The notes: generated by a model not told the origin, from the letters alone. 64,000 nucleotides of DNA from Bacteroidales bacterium UBA4070 (GCA_002383485.1 DFYY01000032.1:90103-154102); one strand, 5' to 3'. Shown: positions 25,763-35,942, counted from the first letter of the stretch. A program made the numbers and translations.

Positions 25763-27919
25763 ATGAAGACATACTCAACAGACCACCTAAGGAACATTGT
25801 TCTGCTGGGAAACTCGGGCTCAGGCAAGACAACTCTCGCGGAAGCAATGCTTTTCAACGGCGGGGTCATTGAGAGACGGGGTACAGTAGAAGCAAAAAAC
25901 ACCGTCTCAGACTACAAACCGATTGAGCAGGAGAACCGTAACTCCATCTATTCAACAGTGCTTTACGCTGAGTTCAGGGACAAGAAGATAAACATCCTCG
26001 ATACCCCTGGCCTTGACGATTTTTCCGGAGGGGTAATATCATCAATGTATGCCGCTGACACAGCTATGCTGTTGATCAACGTGCAGAACGGCGTTGAGGT
26101 GGGTACCGAGATTCACTTCAGGCATGCCGGGAAGTTCCACAAGCCTCTCATAATTGCAGTCAACGGTCTTGACCATGAGAAAGCCAACTTCGAGAAGACG
26201 GTTGAGATGCTGCACGAGCGTTTTGGCTCCAATGTCACACTGGCTCAGTTCCCCGTGAACGAAGGGCTCGGATTCAACACCGTCATTGACGTCATCAGCA
26301 TGAAGATGCTCCGTTATGGCAAGGATGGCGGCAAGGCTGAAGTACTTGATATCCCGGCTGAACACCAGGCAAAAGCTGAAGAACTGCACGCTGCCCTCAC
26401 CGAGAAGGTGGCCGAAAGCGACGAATCGCTTATGGAGCTCTTCTTTGCCAATGACAAGCTTACAGAAGAAGAGATTGGCCGCGGACTGCGCCAGGGACTC
26501 CTCAAGAGGGGTATCTTCCCGGTATTCTGCGTATCATCAAAAGGTAACATCGGGATTGACAGGCTGCTCGATTTCGTGGCTGTCTCCGCTCCTTCACCTG
26601 CCGACATGCCTGCAGTGAAGAACTCAAAGGGCACGGAAGTGAAATGCAATCCTGCCGGTCCTGCATCGGTATTCGTCTTCAAGACAACCCTCGAGGAGCA
26701 CATCGGCGAGATCAATTACTTCAGGGTTATGTCAGGCAAGATCACCGAGAACTTTGACGTTGTCAATACAAGCAACGGCACCAAGGAGAGGCTGTCACAG
26801 ATCTTCGTATGCGCCGGCAAGAACCGTACGCGCATCCCCGAGATCCAGGCAGGTGACATCGGTGGCTTCGTCAAACTGAAGAACACAAAGACAAACCATA
26901 CACTCAATGCACCGGGCAACGACTGGACATACCAGGAAATGATGTTCCCCGCCCCGAAATACCGTGCAGCCATCAAGCCTCTCAGCGAGAGCGACGAGGA
27001 GAAGATGGGCGAGGCACTCAACAGGATGCACCAGGAGGACCCGACAATCATCGTGGAGTACTCCAAGGAGCTGAAGCAGATCATAATCCACGGACAGGGC
27101 GAATACCACCTCAACATTCTGAAGTGGCATCTTGACAACATTTATAAGATAGAGACGCAGTTCCTTACGCCCAAGATCCCCTACCGTGAGACAATCACAA
27201 AGTCAGCGCAGGCCGACTACCGTCACAAGAAGCAGTCGGGCGGCGCCGGTCAGTTTGGTGAGGTTCATATGATCATCGAGCCGTTTGAGGAGGGTTCCGA
27301 GGCCAAGACCATGATGAAGATTGCCGGCAGGGAGATCAAGCTCTCCAACCGTGACATGGAGGAGATTGAGCTTCCGTGGGGTGGCAAGCTGGTTTATGTG
27401 AACTGTATCGTTGGAGGTTCCATTGATGCGCGTTTCATGCCGGCCATCCTGAAGGGAATCATGGAAAAGATGGAGGTTGGTCCTCTCACCGGTTCCTATG
27501 CCCGTGACATCAGGGTTTATGTCTATGACGGCAAGATGCACCCGGTTGACTCAAACGAAATCTCATTCCGTCTGGCAGGCCGCAATGCTTTCAGCACCGC
27601 ATTCAAGAACGCCGGTCCGAAGATTCTCGAGCCCGTTTACGATGTTGAGATATGGGTCCCGGCTGACCGTATGGGTGATGTGATCAGCGACCTGCAGGGT
27701 CGTCGCGGTATGGTTCTCGGGATGTCGAGTGAGAAGGGTTTCGAGGTCATCAAGGCAAGGGTTCCCCTGGCTGAGATGAACAAGTACTCGACGGCATTGA
27801 GTTCGCTCACCGGCGGCCGTGCCATGTACACAATGAAGTTCTCCGAGTATGCCCAGGTTCCCGGCGAGGTACAGGATGCCGTCATCAAGGCATACGAATC
27901 AGAAGAGGAAGAGGAATAG
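25763..27919 (+). CDS. EF-G paralogue with degenerate GTPase motifs (EF-G2 type)
   Basis: The 718-residue protein aligns along its whole length with EF-G domains I-V, but its G domain has lost key residues. The P-loop is GNSGSGKT (16-23) and is intact. The switch I end, normally RGIT, reads NSIY. Switch II reads DTPGLDDF with Leu84 in place of the catalytic His. G4 reads NGLD (134-137) instead of NKMD. Domain IV and V motifs resemble EF-G (RGMVLGMSSEKGF, GGRAMYTMKFSEY). From memory, a Bacteroides EF-G paralogue without GTPase activity supports slow translocation during starvation and gut colonisation; this gene looks like that type. It is encoded divergently from the operon carrying canonical fusA. 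Confidence 0.88.
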   Translation: MKTYSTDHLRNIVLLGNSGSGKTTLAEAMLFNGGVIERRGTVEAKNTVSDYKPIEQENRNSIYSTVLYAEFRDKKINILDTPGLDDFSGGVISSMYAADTAMLLINVQNGVEVGTEIHFRHAGKFHKPLIIAVNGLDHEKANFEKTVEMLHERFGSNVTLAQFPVNEGLGFNTVIDVISMKMLRYGKDGGKAEVLDIPAEHQAKAEELHAALTEKVAESDESLMELFFANDKLTEEEIGRGLRQGLLKRGIFPVFCVSSKGNIGIDRLLDFVAVSAPSPADMPAVKNSKGTEVKCNPAGPASVFVFKTTLEEHIGEINYFRVMSGKITENFDVVNTSNGTKERLSQIFVCAGKNRTRIPEIQAGDIGGFVKLKNTKTNHTLNAPGNDWTYQEMMFPAPKYRAAIKPLSESDEEKMGEALNRMHQEDPTIIVEYSKELKQIIIHGQGEYHLNILKWHLDNIYKIETQFLTPKIPYRETITKSAQADYRHKKQSGGAGQFGEVHMIIEPFEEGSEAKTMMKIAGREIKLSNRDMEEIELPWGGKLVYVNCIVGGSIDARFMPAILKGIMEKMEVGPLTGSYARDIRVYVYDGKMHPVDSNEISFRLAGRNAFSTAFKNAGPKILEPVYDVEIWVPADRMGDVISDLQGRRGMVLGMSSEKGFEVIKARVPLAEMNKYSTALSSLTGGRAMYTMKFSEYAQVPGEVQDAVIKAYESEEEEE

Positions 27920-27947
27920 GAGTAAGGCGAACGATAATATTATAGCA

Positions 27948-27976
27948 CAGAGGCTGCCTGACAAGGGCAGCCTCTG
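27948..27976. terminator. Hairpin between convergent genes
   Basis: An 11-bp perfect stem (CAGAGGCTGCC / GGCAGCCTCTG) with a 7-base loop stands in the 102-base gap between the EF-G paralogue and the convergent caspase-like gene. No long T-run follows on either strand, but position and strength suggest a bidirectional terminator. Confidence 0.6.
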
Positions 27977-28021
27977 ATTGTATCGTGAACATTGCACAAA
28001 TCCCCGGCGCAGTGAAAAGGT

Positions 28022-30172
28022 CTATTCCAATCGTCTGATCGTCCGCTGTGCTTCAAGACGAGCCTGCCCGGAGAATCTCTCGTTATCTGCAATGATTTTG
28101 TTGCATATATCAATAATATGCTGCCTCTTGTAACTGTGGCTGAACCAGCCCAGGGCTTCTATAAGAGAAACCTCCAGCTTCTCTCCGGGAGCAGTGAAGA
28201 GGTAGTCGCACAGGGGCTCAACGATAGGATGATAGGTCAGGTTACGTAGTGACCTGATGTCAAAAATTTTGTTCTTTTCCGTCTCGTCAGGACCTGCTAT
28301 GGTCTCCAGGGTCTCACTGCACGACTTTGCTCTTTTTTCAATATTGGCGGCAACCTGCCTGTAAATTGTGCCGAGGTGGTTGGAGGTATCAAGACCTGCA
28401 AACCTCTTGTCAAGCTCCTGCATCAGCAGCTCCCGGTCGAAATATGCCAGTGCGTCAACAGCCTGATAATTCACTCTTTTTGATACATTTGGGTCTGTTA
28501 CTGACTTTATCAGGGCAGATGCCAGCCGGGGATCACCCGATTCCTGACAGTATACTGCAGCAAAACGCCTGGCAAGTTCATATGAATCATCAAGTGCAGC
28601 AGCCGTAACCCTTATGAAGTTGTCGTCCCGCAACAGCGCGAGAAGTTTCATGGCAGAAACACGTGTGGTAGCAAATGGAGAACTGAAGTACTTTTCCGCA
28701 AGCAGGCCGCTTATGCCGGGATAGCCATTCGAATTAAGATGCCACAGGGCCCAGCTCTGAACGTCAGGATGAGGATAGGAGGCCAGTTTGATCAGCCTTT
28801 TGTTGTTACCTGCGCTCTGCATCATTTTGTCTGCATTCAGTTTCGGATCAGATGTGGCAAACCTGAATGCGGGGTCCCCAATTATATGTGATTCAAGGAG
28901 GCAGACCATGCGGTTCCACTCCCCCACCCTCATGCCGTAGGAGAGCAAGCCCACCATCTCATCCGGGAATTTATCCTGCAGCGAGTTGACGGTGTTTGCC
29001 TGCGCAGCCACAGTACGCCCGGGACCAAATACATATGCGCCGGAAATAAACTCATCCACATGGAAGGAACCGTTGAAGCAGGCGTCGAACATGATGAACC
29101 GTGTCTTGACATCATATTTCATTACATCTGCAGAGATAATATCCATGTCGGCAAACCAGGCCGAATCCTTTTCCGACTGTATTTTCTCGTTTGCCCCCTT
29201 AAACCATGAATCAGGGACATCCAGCCACTCCATATACCGCTTCTTGGCATCCGTTGTGTCTTTGGCACCCCTTACCTTTGAGCGGAGGTAAAATTTAATG
29301 CTTTCAATATTCTGCTGGACACCGTTTGCAGCCGCCTCAGAACCGGCCAGCTGGGCGTCGGTTGACCCATGGTGATGCAGAAGAGCAATGTCAGTCTGCT
29401 CAATGGTCATGGCTGACAAAAGGCGGTTCTTGATATGCTCATCAAAGGTGTAATCAATATACTCGAGACCGTTGTCCTGCCTGTTCAGCTGCGGAAACTG
29501 CTGAAGCAGTGCAGCCTTCTCATCCATCCTGGCAGTCATCGATTCGGAGTTATAGCCATGACCGGCAAAGAACAGAACCTCATCAACCCTGTCGGAGTTT
29601 CTGTGTGCCTCAACCACCTTGGTCATGTAGGCCCTGAGCTTCGAGCCGTCACTGTCACCCGGTATCCGTATGCGGCCGCTGTAGATATCCGGGGTGAGTA
29701 CCTGTACCGATGACGGATTCAAACTGTAATAGTAATAGAGCCCGTTGGTGTCTGCTCTGAGAAAATCAAACTGCAGGTCAAAATCCTCATAGAAGCGGTC
29801 AGATGCTATTGACGACCTGTGCCATGGATACCTCTCCTGGTCCATCTTAAATGCCGATGTGAGATGCTGGGCATCACGGAGCATAGGCACCGGGATATCT
29901 CCGATAAAGACAGCACCCTCGAATCCTTTGTTGGAGGTGTACATCTCGCGCAGAAGCAGCCTGATTGAGTCAGGGTGTTGCCAGCGGTCCTCAATGATCA
30001 CTGCATCCAGGCCTTCTGCCTGAAGGACGGCAGCATACTGTTTGATCTCATCGCCTGCTGTATTCAGCGAATGGCTGTCAGCGATTATTGCATATTCCCC
30101 TGCAAGGGGCTGAGAAAGTGATGGCGTTAACAGGGTCAACGCCATCACTGCTGTAACAATTAAGTTCTTCAT
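28022..30172 (-). CDS. Secreted caspase/gingipain-like (C25-type) protein with HEAT-like repeats
   Basis: The 716-residue product has a signal peptide (about 1-20). Residues about 25-440 look like a clan CD cysteine peptidase. A hydrophobic strand runs into LLHHHGS (His268-Gly269), and a second runs into IMFDACFNG (Cys365), the typical His/Cys dyad. The segment ends HIIGDPAFRF, as in many C25-type proteins. The His-Cys distance (97 residues) is larger than in gingipains, so an insertion is present. Residues about 455-716 are helical, with HEAT-like repeats (VQSWALWHLNSNG, TRVSAMKLLALL, ARRFAAVY). No type IX sorting domain is seen at the C-terminus, so a periplasmic place is likely. It is the last gene of the ECF-sigma-headed block and begins 4 bases after the barrel gene. 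Peptidase activity is inferred. Confidence 0.75.
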   Translation of the reverse strand: MKNLIVTAVMALTLLTPSLSQPLAGEYAIIADSHSLNTAGDEIKQYAAVLQAEGLDAVIIEDRWQHPDSIRLLLREMYTSNKGFEGAVFIGDIPVPMLRDAQHLTSAFKMDQERYPWHRSSIASDRFYEDFDLQFDFLRADTNGLYYYYSLNPSSVQVLTPDIYSGRIRIPGDSDGSKLRAYMTKVVEAHRNSDRVDEVLFFAGHGYNSESMTARMDEKAALLQQFPQLNRQDNGLEYIDYTFDEHIKNRLLSAMTIEQTDIALLHHHGSTDAQLAGSEAAANGVQQNIESIKFYLRSKVRGAKDTTDAKKRYMEWLDVPDSWFKGANEKIQSEKDSAWFADMDIISADVMKYDVKTRFIMFDACFNGSFHVDEFISGAYVFGPGRTVAAQANTVNSLQDKFPDEMVGLLSYGMRVGEWNRMVCLLESHIIGDPAFRFATSDPKLNADKMMQSAGNNKRLIKLASYPHPDVQSWALWHLNSNGYPGISGLLAEKYFSSPFATTRVSAMKLLALLRDDNFIRVTAAALDDSYELARRFAAVYCQESGDPRLASALIKSVTDPNVSKRVNYQAVDALAYFDRELLMQELDKRFAGLDTSNHLGTIYRQVAANIEKRAKSCSETLETIAGPDETEKNKIFDIRSLRNLTYHPIVEPLCDYLFTAPGEKLEVSLIEALGWFSHSYKRQHIIDICNKIIADNERFSGQARLEAQRTIRRLE

Positions 30173-30176
30173 AATT

Positions 30177-31745
30177 TCAGAATGTAAGTCCCGTCACAAC
30201 ATTTACCATGTAACCTGACAGGTTTCCGGCTTCGGAACCGGGAGCCGCAGCCCACCAGCCCTGTGGCAATAGAAACAATGAGTTTATAAATTTGTTGCCG
30301 ATGACGGACTTCTCAAGCCTCACGGAAACTACCGCACTTATTACGTCCGCCTTTGAGATAAAATAATCATGGTAAACCATATCTGGTACACTCAACGGTT
30401 GTACCACATATGAAATGTCGCTACCCAGGTTCATACGGTAACCTGCATCCAGCCCTGGTGTAACCATAAGGGTACCAACCCTGAAAAGCTTGCGCGCAAA
30501 GATGTTTACACCGATATTGAATATGTTATAAAAACCGTAGCTCTGAACCGGGAAATGTTCGGTTGAAAAATACTTCGCATCAAACGCTCCACCCACTTTC
30601 AGGTCGATGTTGTGGTCGCTGTCAAAGACCAGGTACGAGTACTTCAGTTCACCTGCAATATCATTTATCATGTGCTTATTCTCGATCCAGCTGACAGTTG
30701 CGAGCGAGTCATAGGAATAGGTGCCCTTGTTGACGGTGTATGACCGCTGGAGGATCTCGTCTCCGCTGACCGACAGATAGGAACCCGTAAGGGATAAGAT
30801 GTGTTGTGCCTTTTCGCCGGAAATTCTCAGTAACCCTGACAGAGAGATGTCAGTAGTTGAGGCTATACCGTTGATGAGTCTCAATGAACTTCCGGTTCTG
30901 GCCTCCTCCGTGAAGTGGTCATAGCTGAGTTCACCAATCAAATAAATGTCGCCGCCATCATGTGATGCCTGAAGCGCACCGGCATAACCCCTTCCGGTGT
31001 ACCATTGAGTATAGGAAGAGATGTTTGGCTCCTGCCTGTAATAACCCAGCCCAAGGAAGAGAAAGAGGTTCTGGTTCCAGTTGCCTTCGACACTGTAAGA
31101 CAGCTCATCGCTGGTGTTATAAACTGATCCTGACAGTCCGACTTTTGTTTTCCCAAAGTCATAGGTAATACCAGGCGTAACTTTAAGCAAGGAAATCGTA
31201 TTCTTGTTGCGAGGGTCCTTCTGTTTGGCCCCAACAGCTGTCAGATACTCAACGCCAACAGCAAGGCTTATGCGATCGTTCATAATGTAGCTCATCTTCC
31301 CCTCCATGTCAAAACTTTCCATGGACTGCCTGGCTGACACAGTATCTCCGAGGAGATAAGGGTTCAGAGTGTTGAACATCATGGTTCCGTTATAGTTTAC
31401 CCCTTCATAGTCAGAGTTGGAGTATCCGAATGACCCGGAAAGTATGATCTTTTCAAGCTGTTTGTATCCCTTTATGGCAACATTGTAGGCCGATGTCAGA
31501 TCAGGCTGCTGGATGAATCTGATTTCGTTATTCTGCCAGGTGTACCCTGCCTGCACAAGGCTATGGTTGCCGAAGTCATAATCAGCCAGTGCTGCCGGAT
31601 TCGATGTGGCTGTCCAGGGAAGAACTACCGGCAATGTCTCAAACAGACTGCTGCCTTCCGGCACATTTTCCTGGGCCGCCGCACCTGAGCCCATCCCTGC
31701 TGCTAACAAAGAGGTCACAATAATTATTAAGGTTAATTTATTCAT
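30177..31745 (-). CDS. Outer-membrane beta-barrel protein (DUF6850-like)
   Basis: The 522-residue protein has a signal peptide (about 1-24, ending GAAAQ) and then alternating amphipathic strands (for example KIILSGSFGYSN, ISLAVGVEYLTAVG, TKVGLSGSVYN). It ends in a phenylalanine (VVTGLTF), as outer-membrane barrels usually do. I associate this kind of barrel beside DUF4876-type lipoproteins with the family named DUF6850, but only from memory of gene context. It may be a partner of the TonB receptor or a separate pore. Upstream neighbour is the DUF4876-type lipoprotein, downstream the caspase-like protein. Confidence 0.7.
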   Translation of the reverse strand: MNKLTLIIIVTSLLAAGMGSGAAAQENVPEGSSLFETLPVVLPWTATSNPAALADYDFGNHSLVQAGYTWQNNEIRFIQQPDLTSAYNVAIKGYKQLEKIILSGSFGYSNSDYEGVNYNGTMMFNTLNPYLLGDTVSARQSMESFDMEGKMSYIMNDRISLAVGVEYLTAVGAKQKDPRNKNTISLLKVTPGITYDFGKTKVGLSGSVYNTSDELSYSVEGNWNQNLFLFLGLGYYRQEPNISSYTQWYTGRGYAGALQASHDGGDIYLIGELSYDHFTEEARTGSSLRLINGIASTTDISLSGLLRISGEKAQHILSLTGSYLSVSGDEILQRSYTVNKGTYSYDSLATVSWIENKHMINDIAGELKYSYLVFDSDHNIDLKVGGAFDAKYFSTEHFPVQSYGFYNIFNIGVNIFARKLFRVGTLMVTPGLDAGYRMNLGSDISYVVQPLSVPDMVYHDYFISKADVISAVVSVRLEKSVIGNKFINSLFLLPQGWWAAAPGSEAGNLSGYMVNVVTGLTF

Positions 31746-31827
31746 CAGCCGGATCAGTTCAATTGATTTAAGGCAGTGTGCCGGACCTAGGGTTTACCGG
31801 TATCCGGCACACTTCACCTGATGTAAA

Positions 31828-33033
31828 CTACAGATCCACGGAAGTTGGATGGACAAAAGGAGTCGGAGTCTGATCGATGAGGAAGTCGTTTGTCGAGTTA
31901 TTTGTATCCTTATAGAATACCTTTCCATCGAGAATCTTCTCTACTTTCCTTCTCACGCTCTTGCTGTTGTAGGTGGCAAGGCTCCATGTCCAGCCTGCGT
32001 CAACCGATGTAGGAAGACGCTTGAATCTCTTGTCCTCCTCCGGACGATTGCATTCAACACCGTCGATCACCCAGTCTTTATGTACCATAAAATATTGAGT
32101 GGCTGATGTTGTGCCCGGTTTCGTCATGAAATTATCCGGATTGGAGACAAAACTTGCATAGTTAAGACCGGTAGGGAGTCTGAACAACACAACTGCAGCG
32201 CCATTCACTGAATGGAGCCAGTCATACATTGAAGCAGAGGTTGTATACATTACGATCAGGTTAGCAGCCTGCGGAGAATCAGTGTCTTTACCCGGAGCTT
32301 CAATGAAAGCCTCAAACTGTGCGCTTGCCATGTTCACGGGTGAGAGTGGGTTACCCAGAGGGTCTGTCTTATGGTCGATTGCGTCCATTGCGAGGACGAC
32401 ACTTGTCCTGGGCTGTATCGGGTACTGCTGTCCGGTGCCGGGAAACATCAACGCATGGTAAGCTATCGGCAGCCTGTCCATGATTGATCCATCCTGATTG
32501 ACCCACACGGTAGGAGAAGAGCCAATTGGCTCAAGCAGGCCGATGCACAGGCCGTCAAGATAGACAACCTCGTCACTGTTGTTGTAGATCTCGTGGAACT
32601 GATCCGAATAGTAATTACTCCCTGCCTCAGTCTTGGAACCTGTGTAATAGATCTCCTTGAGCACCAGTCCGCCCGCCTTGGAGGAGGCAATCATATGGAT
32701 CTCCCAGTTGTTTACGGCACTGGTATTGACGGTAAGGTTCTCGGTTATACCGTTGAAGTAGAAATCATCTGTCTCCAGGGTGGCCTGTATTGTGTACATC
32801 CCCTCCTCCAGTTCTGTCTGCGCAACACCGGTTGCGTCAGTTGTTGCAGTAATTTCGATCCCTGTCAGGGTATTCTTGACTGTGATCTCCTGGCTGGCTA
32901 CTTTCTCTGTCCCGTATCCTTCAGGATAGAAGACTGTTATAGAGACATCATAGAGCGTGGCGCCCTTTTCGCAGGAGGTGAGTGCCACCACGCCTGCAAT
33001 CATCATGACTAATAATAACGGAAACTTTCTCAT
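31828..33033 (-). CDS. DUF4876-type lipoprotein
   Basis: The 401-residue protein has a lipoprotein signal with the lipobox ALTSC (Cys21). An Ig-like, carboxypeptidase-regulatory-like domain follows (about 28-115, with ITVKNTLTGIEITATTD). The larger C-terminal part has the pattern GLVLKEIYYTGSKT...YYSDQFHEIYNNSDEVVYLDG, which resembles a lamin-tail-like fold. This matches the Bacteroidales family DUF4876 as I remember it. It is probably on the outer membrane, exposed or facing the periplasm, and may be the substrate-binding partner of the adjacent TonB receptor. Confidence 0.75.
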   Translation of the reverse strand: MRKFPLLLVMMIAGVVALTSCEKGATLYDVSITVFYPEGYGTEKVASQEITVKNTLTGIEITATTDATGVAQTELEEGMYTIQATLETDDFYFNGITENLTVNTSAVNNWEIHMIASSKAGGLVLKEIYYTGSKTEAGSNYYSDQFHEIYNNSDEVVYLDGLCIGLLEPIGSSPTVWVNQDGSIMDRLPIAYHALMFPGTGQQYPIQPRTSVVLAMDAIDHKTDPLGNPLSPVNMASAQFEAFIEAPGKDTDSPQAANLIVMYTTSASMYDWLHSVNGAAVVLFRLPTGLNYASFVSNPDNFMTKPGTTSATQYFMVHKDWVIDGVECNRPEEDKRFKRLPTSVDAGWTWSLATYNSKSVRRKVEKILDGKVFYKDTNNSTNDFLIDQTPTPFVHPTSVDL

Positions 33034-33049
33034 ACTCTGTAATTATTGG

Positions 33050-35938
33050 TTAGAACTTAATTTTCAACTCTGCCCCGAAATAGAGCGGCGGATTCCTGCG
33101 TGCATATACTTCCGGCGCTCCGCCGCTCTGTTTCAGCAGTGGATTATGGTTGGTAATGTTATTTGCATAGAAAGAAATATTGACGTAATCTGTTATCTCC
33201 TTGGTAAGCTTGAAGTTTATGACAAAATAGGGCGGATAGCCCGTTTCCGCAAAGTACCAGGGTGTATTATAACGCTTTATCAGGTCAGAATAGGGTTTTG
33301 CTACAGCTTGTTCACGGTCAAAGTCATGATATACCATCTGCCTGTCATAATAGCCAACCGGGTCAACGTATTTTGGATAGATCTTGTCCGCATAAACATC
33401 ATCAACAGGAGTAGTGGTATAGAACAGGGGATTGCCCTCAGGATCATCCCAGACATTCTGGTCTCGGTCCATCCAAATTATCTGGGTTGTCACGGTTGCA
33501 ACCATCCGGAGCTCCCTGATATGGGTAATGGTTCTGATATTTGTATTGAAACGCTTGTCTATGCTTCCGTAGCCGGCAGGATAAACAGCCACCAGAGGGT
33601 ACTCCCTTCCTCCGATGCTTCCTGAGGAAGGCTTTGTTAAGTCCTCCACTATTGACTGTCTTTTTACCATCATCCATGCTCCGTCAACAATAAAGGATGT
33701 CCTGAGTGCCTGCACCGTCCCCAGGTCAAGAGTAAACTCAACTCCTTTTTTCGTTGTCATGGTCCCGTTTTGGGGATAGGTAAAACTGACAAAGACTGTA
33801 TCATTTGAGACCGGCAGCTCTATTTCCGTTCCGCTTACAGGATCGGTATAGAATACTCCGGCCCCTGGCACAAAATAGAGATCAAGGCCATTTTGTGAAG
33901 GCTGGGTGTAGCGGTTAAAAATAAAATTCTCATAGTAAGATTCAAAGCTGAACCCATTCTCCATTTTTTCGGAGTAGAGGGTGACATTGATGTCAATATC
34001 ACTGACGGTCATATCAAAACCGGCCTCCAGTTTCCTGTTGACTGCAGGCGCAAGGCTCTCGTTGCGGGGATTTTCGAAGATCTTTGTCGTCACCACGAAC
34101 AGGCCGCTCTGGGCAACAGGGTCATAATAGCTTAACCCAGTCTTGTCCCAGTAGGCTTTATCCGGATAGAGATAGAGGAGTGAAGGGGCTTTTGAGAAGA
34201 GGCCGTACCCTCCTCTTAAGGCCAGGTGGGATATGGCATTTCCCCCCTTGTCAATGATGGTATATCTTGCATTGAATCTCGGGTCAAGCATTGTTGTCTC
34301 TTCCTCTGAGCTGAAGAGTCCGTCAGGCTGAACATTGGTGAACCTTATTCCTGCCTGCAGGTCCAGCCTTGTTTTTCCGATAGGTATAGCCAGGTTCTCC
34401 TCGGCATAATAGGCCAGCTGGCCCAGCGAGGGGATATCCTTATATGACCTTGGTCTGGCATCCGTTCCTCCTGTAGGCACCGGTGGCCGTGCAAGATTAT
34501 AAATCCTTCCAAGTCCGTCATTTCCATATAACTTCCATTCAACACCTGCCATAAGGTTGTTGACCATGTTGCCGATGTTGAAAGAGCGGTTGCCGGAGAG
34601 CCTGGCATTGTAGTAGTATGGTCTGCCGTCAATCGTAAGATCGCTGATGTAGGATGAAGGAAGGATGGGTACCTCATTCTCTCCCGGCTCAAGGGCAACC
34701 GGCTGGGGCTGGGCTCCTGAAGGTATCTCCTCAAGCGTCACCTCATGGCCTACCTGATGCTGGATGTCTCCCGACATCATCAGGCTAAGGTTTGTCAGCA
34801 GCAGTGAGTTGAGTGCCCATTTGGTGTTCAGATTGAATGATATCCCCTTGTCTCTTGCTTCATAATCCTCGACATCAAGCATATCAGGATCCTGCTTGTT
34901 TACATCAACTGTCTGATACCCTCTTGCGGAAAGACTTAATGTCAGAGGTTTTGAGTCCCGGAGAAGGGTATTGTTGTAAATGATGCCGCCGTTAATCCTG
35001 TTGAAAGTCTTGTATTTTATCCTGATGTCGTCAAATGACTGGGTATAGTCAAAATCGAGATTAATGGTTCCTGCCTTATCGCCAAGTGACAGTCCCTTCC
35101 CTGCATAGAACTGTTTTATGCCCGGATCGGTTTTTATCTTGGCAGTGAATGGTGTTTTGCCCTTCTTCATTGTGACCTTGACAGCACCGCTCAGCATGTC
35201 ACCGTTTTCAACACCTGCGATGCCTCTGACAACCTCTATGGTTTCGATGTTGTCAACAGAAATCTGGCGTACATCCGTTCCTCCGGATGCTGAGGTGGCA
35301 AAGCTTGCAGTAATTCCCGTGGAGGCACCTGTGGTCTTCAGGAACTGCATGTTGGCATCGTTTGAGACAGGTGCACCGTCAACCACAAGGAGCGTCCCGA
35401 GGCTGGCCATATTATCCCCCACATAGCCGTCCTTACGAATGATCTCCCTGACAGTCAGCTGCTTCGGCTTTGAAAGGTCAGGGTTCAGCGCCGTCTGTCC
35501 GGGCAGCAGCTGAAGCACATCGGAGAGATCGGTAGGCTGAACATGCTGAATGGCAGCCTGCTCTATCACTGACCCGGAAGCGATGCGCCGTCCCTCCTTT
35601 GCCGTGACAACGACATCTTCTATTGCCAGGGTGGCTTCATCAATCATGATGGTCACCTTTTCCTCGCTCAACGGGAAGGTGACACTGTGCTCATGCTGTA
35701 TAAACCCCAGGCATGAGACCACCAGGGTATAGTTCCCGGGAGGGACAGTCTTCAGAACAAAATCTCCGTTATCTGTTGTCGTTGCCCAGATATTAAGCTC
35801 CTTCACAACGACGGTAGCCATTGTCACCGGTTCCCCGGTGGTCCGGCAGATGATCTTTCCCTGCATCGAAGGCTTTGTCTGGGCTGATAGTGCCAGGGCC
35901 GCAAAAATCAATACCAGGATGAAAAGAAGCTTTTTCAA
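33050..35938 (-). CDS. TonB-dependent outer-membrane receptor
   Basis: The 962-residue protein has a signal peptide (about 1-19, ending ALSAQ), a carboxypeptidase-regulatory-like domain (about 24-105, YTLVVSCLGFIQHEHSV), a plug domain (about 115-245, including VVVDGAPVSND and NIETIEVVRGIAGVENGDMLSGAV) and a barrel ending in KIKF. It imports a bound ligand across the outer membrane using TonB energy. No SusD-type protein is adjacent, so it is not a typical glycan locus. The DUF4876-type lipoprotein follows. No ligand-specific motif is visible; a metal complex is inferred from the neighbours. Confidence 0.92.
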   Translation of the reverse strand: MKKLLFILVLIFAALALSAQTKPSMQGKIICRTTGEPVTMATVVVKELNIWATTTDNGDFVLKTVPPGNYTLVVSCLGFIQHEHSVTFPLSEEKVTIMIDEATLAIEDVVVTAKEGRRIASGSVIEQAAIQHVQPTDLSDVLQLLPGQTALNPDLSKPKQLTVREIIRKDGYVGDNMASLGTLLVVDGAPVSNDANMQFLKTTGASTGITASFATSASGGTDVRQISVDNIETIEVVRGIAGVENGDMLSGAVKVTMKKGKTPFTAKIKTDPGIKQFYAGKGLSLGDKAGTINLDFDYTQSFDDIRIKYKTFNRINGGIIYNNTLLRDSKPLTLSLSARGYQTVDVNKQDPDMLDVEDYEARDKGISFNLNTKWALNSLLLTNLSLMMSGDIQHQVGHEVTLEEIPSGAQPQPVALEPGENEVPILPSSYISDLTIDGRPYYYNARLSGNRSFNIGNMVNNLMAGVEWKLYGNDGLGRIYNLARPPVPTGGTDARPRSYKDIPSLGQLAYYAEENLAIPIGKTRLDLQAGIRFTNVQPDGLFSSEEETTMLDPRFNARYTIIDKGGNAISHLALRGGYGLFSKAPSLLYLYPDKAYWDKTGLSYYDPVAQSGLFVVTTKIFENPRNESLAPAVNRKLEAGFDMTVSDIDINVTLYSEKMENGFSFESYYENFIFNRYTQPSQNGLDLYFVPGAGVFYTDPVSGTEIELPVSNDTVFVSFTYPQNGTMTTKKGVEFTLDLGTVQALRTSFIVDGAWMMVKRQSIVEDLTKPSSGSIGGREYPLVAVYPAGYGSIDKRFNTNIRTITHIRELRMVATVTTQIIWMDRDQNVWDDPEGNPLFYTTTPVDDVYADKIYPKYVDPVGYYDRQMVYHDFDREQAVAKPYSDLIKRYNTPWYFAETGYPPYFVINFKLTKEITDYVNISFYANNITNHNPLLKQSGGAPEVYARRNPPLYFGAELKIKF

Positions 35939-35942
35939 GGCA

